From Cyanoderma ruficeps (Eukaryota; Chordata; Aves; Passeriformes; Timaliidae), in NCBI GenBank assembly GCA_008694505.1, contig VZDJ01000090.1, positions 4,953,521 to 5,017,520 of the forward strand: DNA of 64,000 nt, read 5' to 3'. The notes under the pieces were generated by a model. That model was not told where the DNA came from. It searched no databases and was given only the letters and a program-made list of their open reading frames with translations. Of this stretch, positions 63,538-64,000 are shown piece after piece (the stretch's first letter is position 1; each line of letters opens with the position of its first letter). A program made the translations under genes and the position numbers.

Positions 63538-63820
63538 TATGGGGTTTTTTATCTGTTTGTTTGAGTTTGGGTTTTGGGTTTTTTGGGGGTTTCTTGGGCT
63601 TTTTTTGTGTGTGTTTTGGGTTGGGTTTTTGTGGTTTTTTGGTTCTTTGTTTGTTTGTTTTGGGATTTTTGTCTTTTGGGGTGTTTTGTTTTTGTTTGTT
63701 TGATTGGGGTTTTTTTGGGAGGGTTGGTTTTTTTGGGGGAGTAGGGCTGGGTTTTTGGGTGGGGGGGTGGTGTGTTGGGGTTTCTTCGGTTGGTTTGGTT
63801 TTTCTTTGTTTGGTGTTTTT
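63538..63820 (+). repeat. G/T-rich low-complexity tract with G-quadruplex motifs
   Basis: About 280 bases almost without A or C. A canonical G-quadruplex pattern (four G3+ runs, loops of 4 to 6) lies at 63569-63598, and a denser one (G runs at 63735, 63744, 63749, 63757 and 63761) at 63735-63767. Long ORFs in both orientations (175 codons plus, 216 codons minus) are artefacts: they read as F/G/L/W or K/P/T/Q runs. Confidence 0.9.
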
Positions 63821-63824
63821 TTCT

Positions 63825-64000
63825 CTGATTATGCACCACAACAGCATTCAACCAAGGCAAAATTCCTGTTCCGTGTACATACAGCAAGGGGTTGTCTGAG
63901 TAAATGGGTAGATAATGAGGGCATGAAGAAATAAAGCAGTCTGTTCTTATCCCTGCATCTCTTCAGTGTGTCCTTGGTAGGAGAACCCAAGCATCATGAG
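63825..64000. other. unique noncoding DNA to window end
   Basis: Ordinary sequence after the G/T tract. Nothing recognisable. Confidence 0.5.

Noticed and set aside
63197..63847. 216-codon minus-strand ORF rich in K, P, T and Q
   Set aside because: Most of it is the reverse complement of a G/T-only low-complexity tract, so stop codons are absent by composition. It has no domain.
63372..63899. 175-codon plus-strand ORF rich in F, G, L and V
   Set aside because: Runs through the same G/T tract. The amino-acid runs simply mirror TTT and GGG.
1..64000. CRISPR arrays, operons, prophage or other prokaryotic systems
   Set aside because: Base composition, microsatellites, CR1 and LTR elements all show vertebrate nuclear DNA. 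No spaced direct-repeat array is present.

Overview
This window looks like nuclear DNA from a bird, most likely a songbird. Two CR1 LINE fragments end in the avian-style CR1 3' terminus (47.7 kb and 50.9 kb). A solo LTR at 60.3-60.9 kb resembles the ERVL-type LTR family that is very abundant in passerines. G/T-rich low-complexity tracts (0.5 kb, 63.5-63.8 kb and several shorter ones) are also typical of songbird assemblies. The bird call is strong; the songbird call is an inference from remembered repeat families.

I found no protein-coding exon, tRNA, rRNA, known small RNA or CpG-island promoter that I could defend. The open reading frames are short, overlap on both strands, and match no family I recognise. 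The two longest are a 230-codon frame at 17.1-17.8 kb (-) with no recognisable domain and a 216-codon frame at 63.2-63.8 kb (-) inside a G/T repeat. The window is best read as part of a gene desert or a very large intron. I cannot name the neighbouring gene.

Layout. 0-14.6 kb: mostly unique noncoding DNA with a G/T-rich tract at 0.5 kb and a decayed MIR-like piece near 2.1 kb. 14.7-14.95 kb: a compact CpG-rich patch with two convergent CTCF-like motifs followed by a C-rich repeat, a candidate boundary element. 15-25 kb: unique sequence, a (CA)n microsatellite, a cluster of octamer-like motifs (20.0-20.4 kb) and a C-rich tract (22.9 kb). 25.4-29 kb: segments with elevated CpG and dense homeodomain, TCF/LEF and E-box-like motifs, candidate conserved enhancers. 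33.2 kb: a MIR-like SINE remnant. 39.6-40 kb and 42.9-43.3 kb: further candidate regulatory elements. 42.35 kb: a 49-bp tandem duplication. 46.3 kb: a 13-bp perfect inverted repeat. 47.7-51.9 kb: the repeat-rich part, with two CR1s, decayed MIR-like pieces, a pentanucleotide microsatellite and a solo LTR with a 4-bp target duplication. 56.4-57.0 kb: another candidate enhancer. 60.3-60.9 kb: ERVL-type solo LTR. 63.5-63.8 kb: G/T-rich, G-quadruplex-capable tract.

No genes work together here. The functional content, if any, is cis-regulatory. All regulatory calls rest on base composition and short motifs seen by eye; no alignment or database search was possible.
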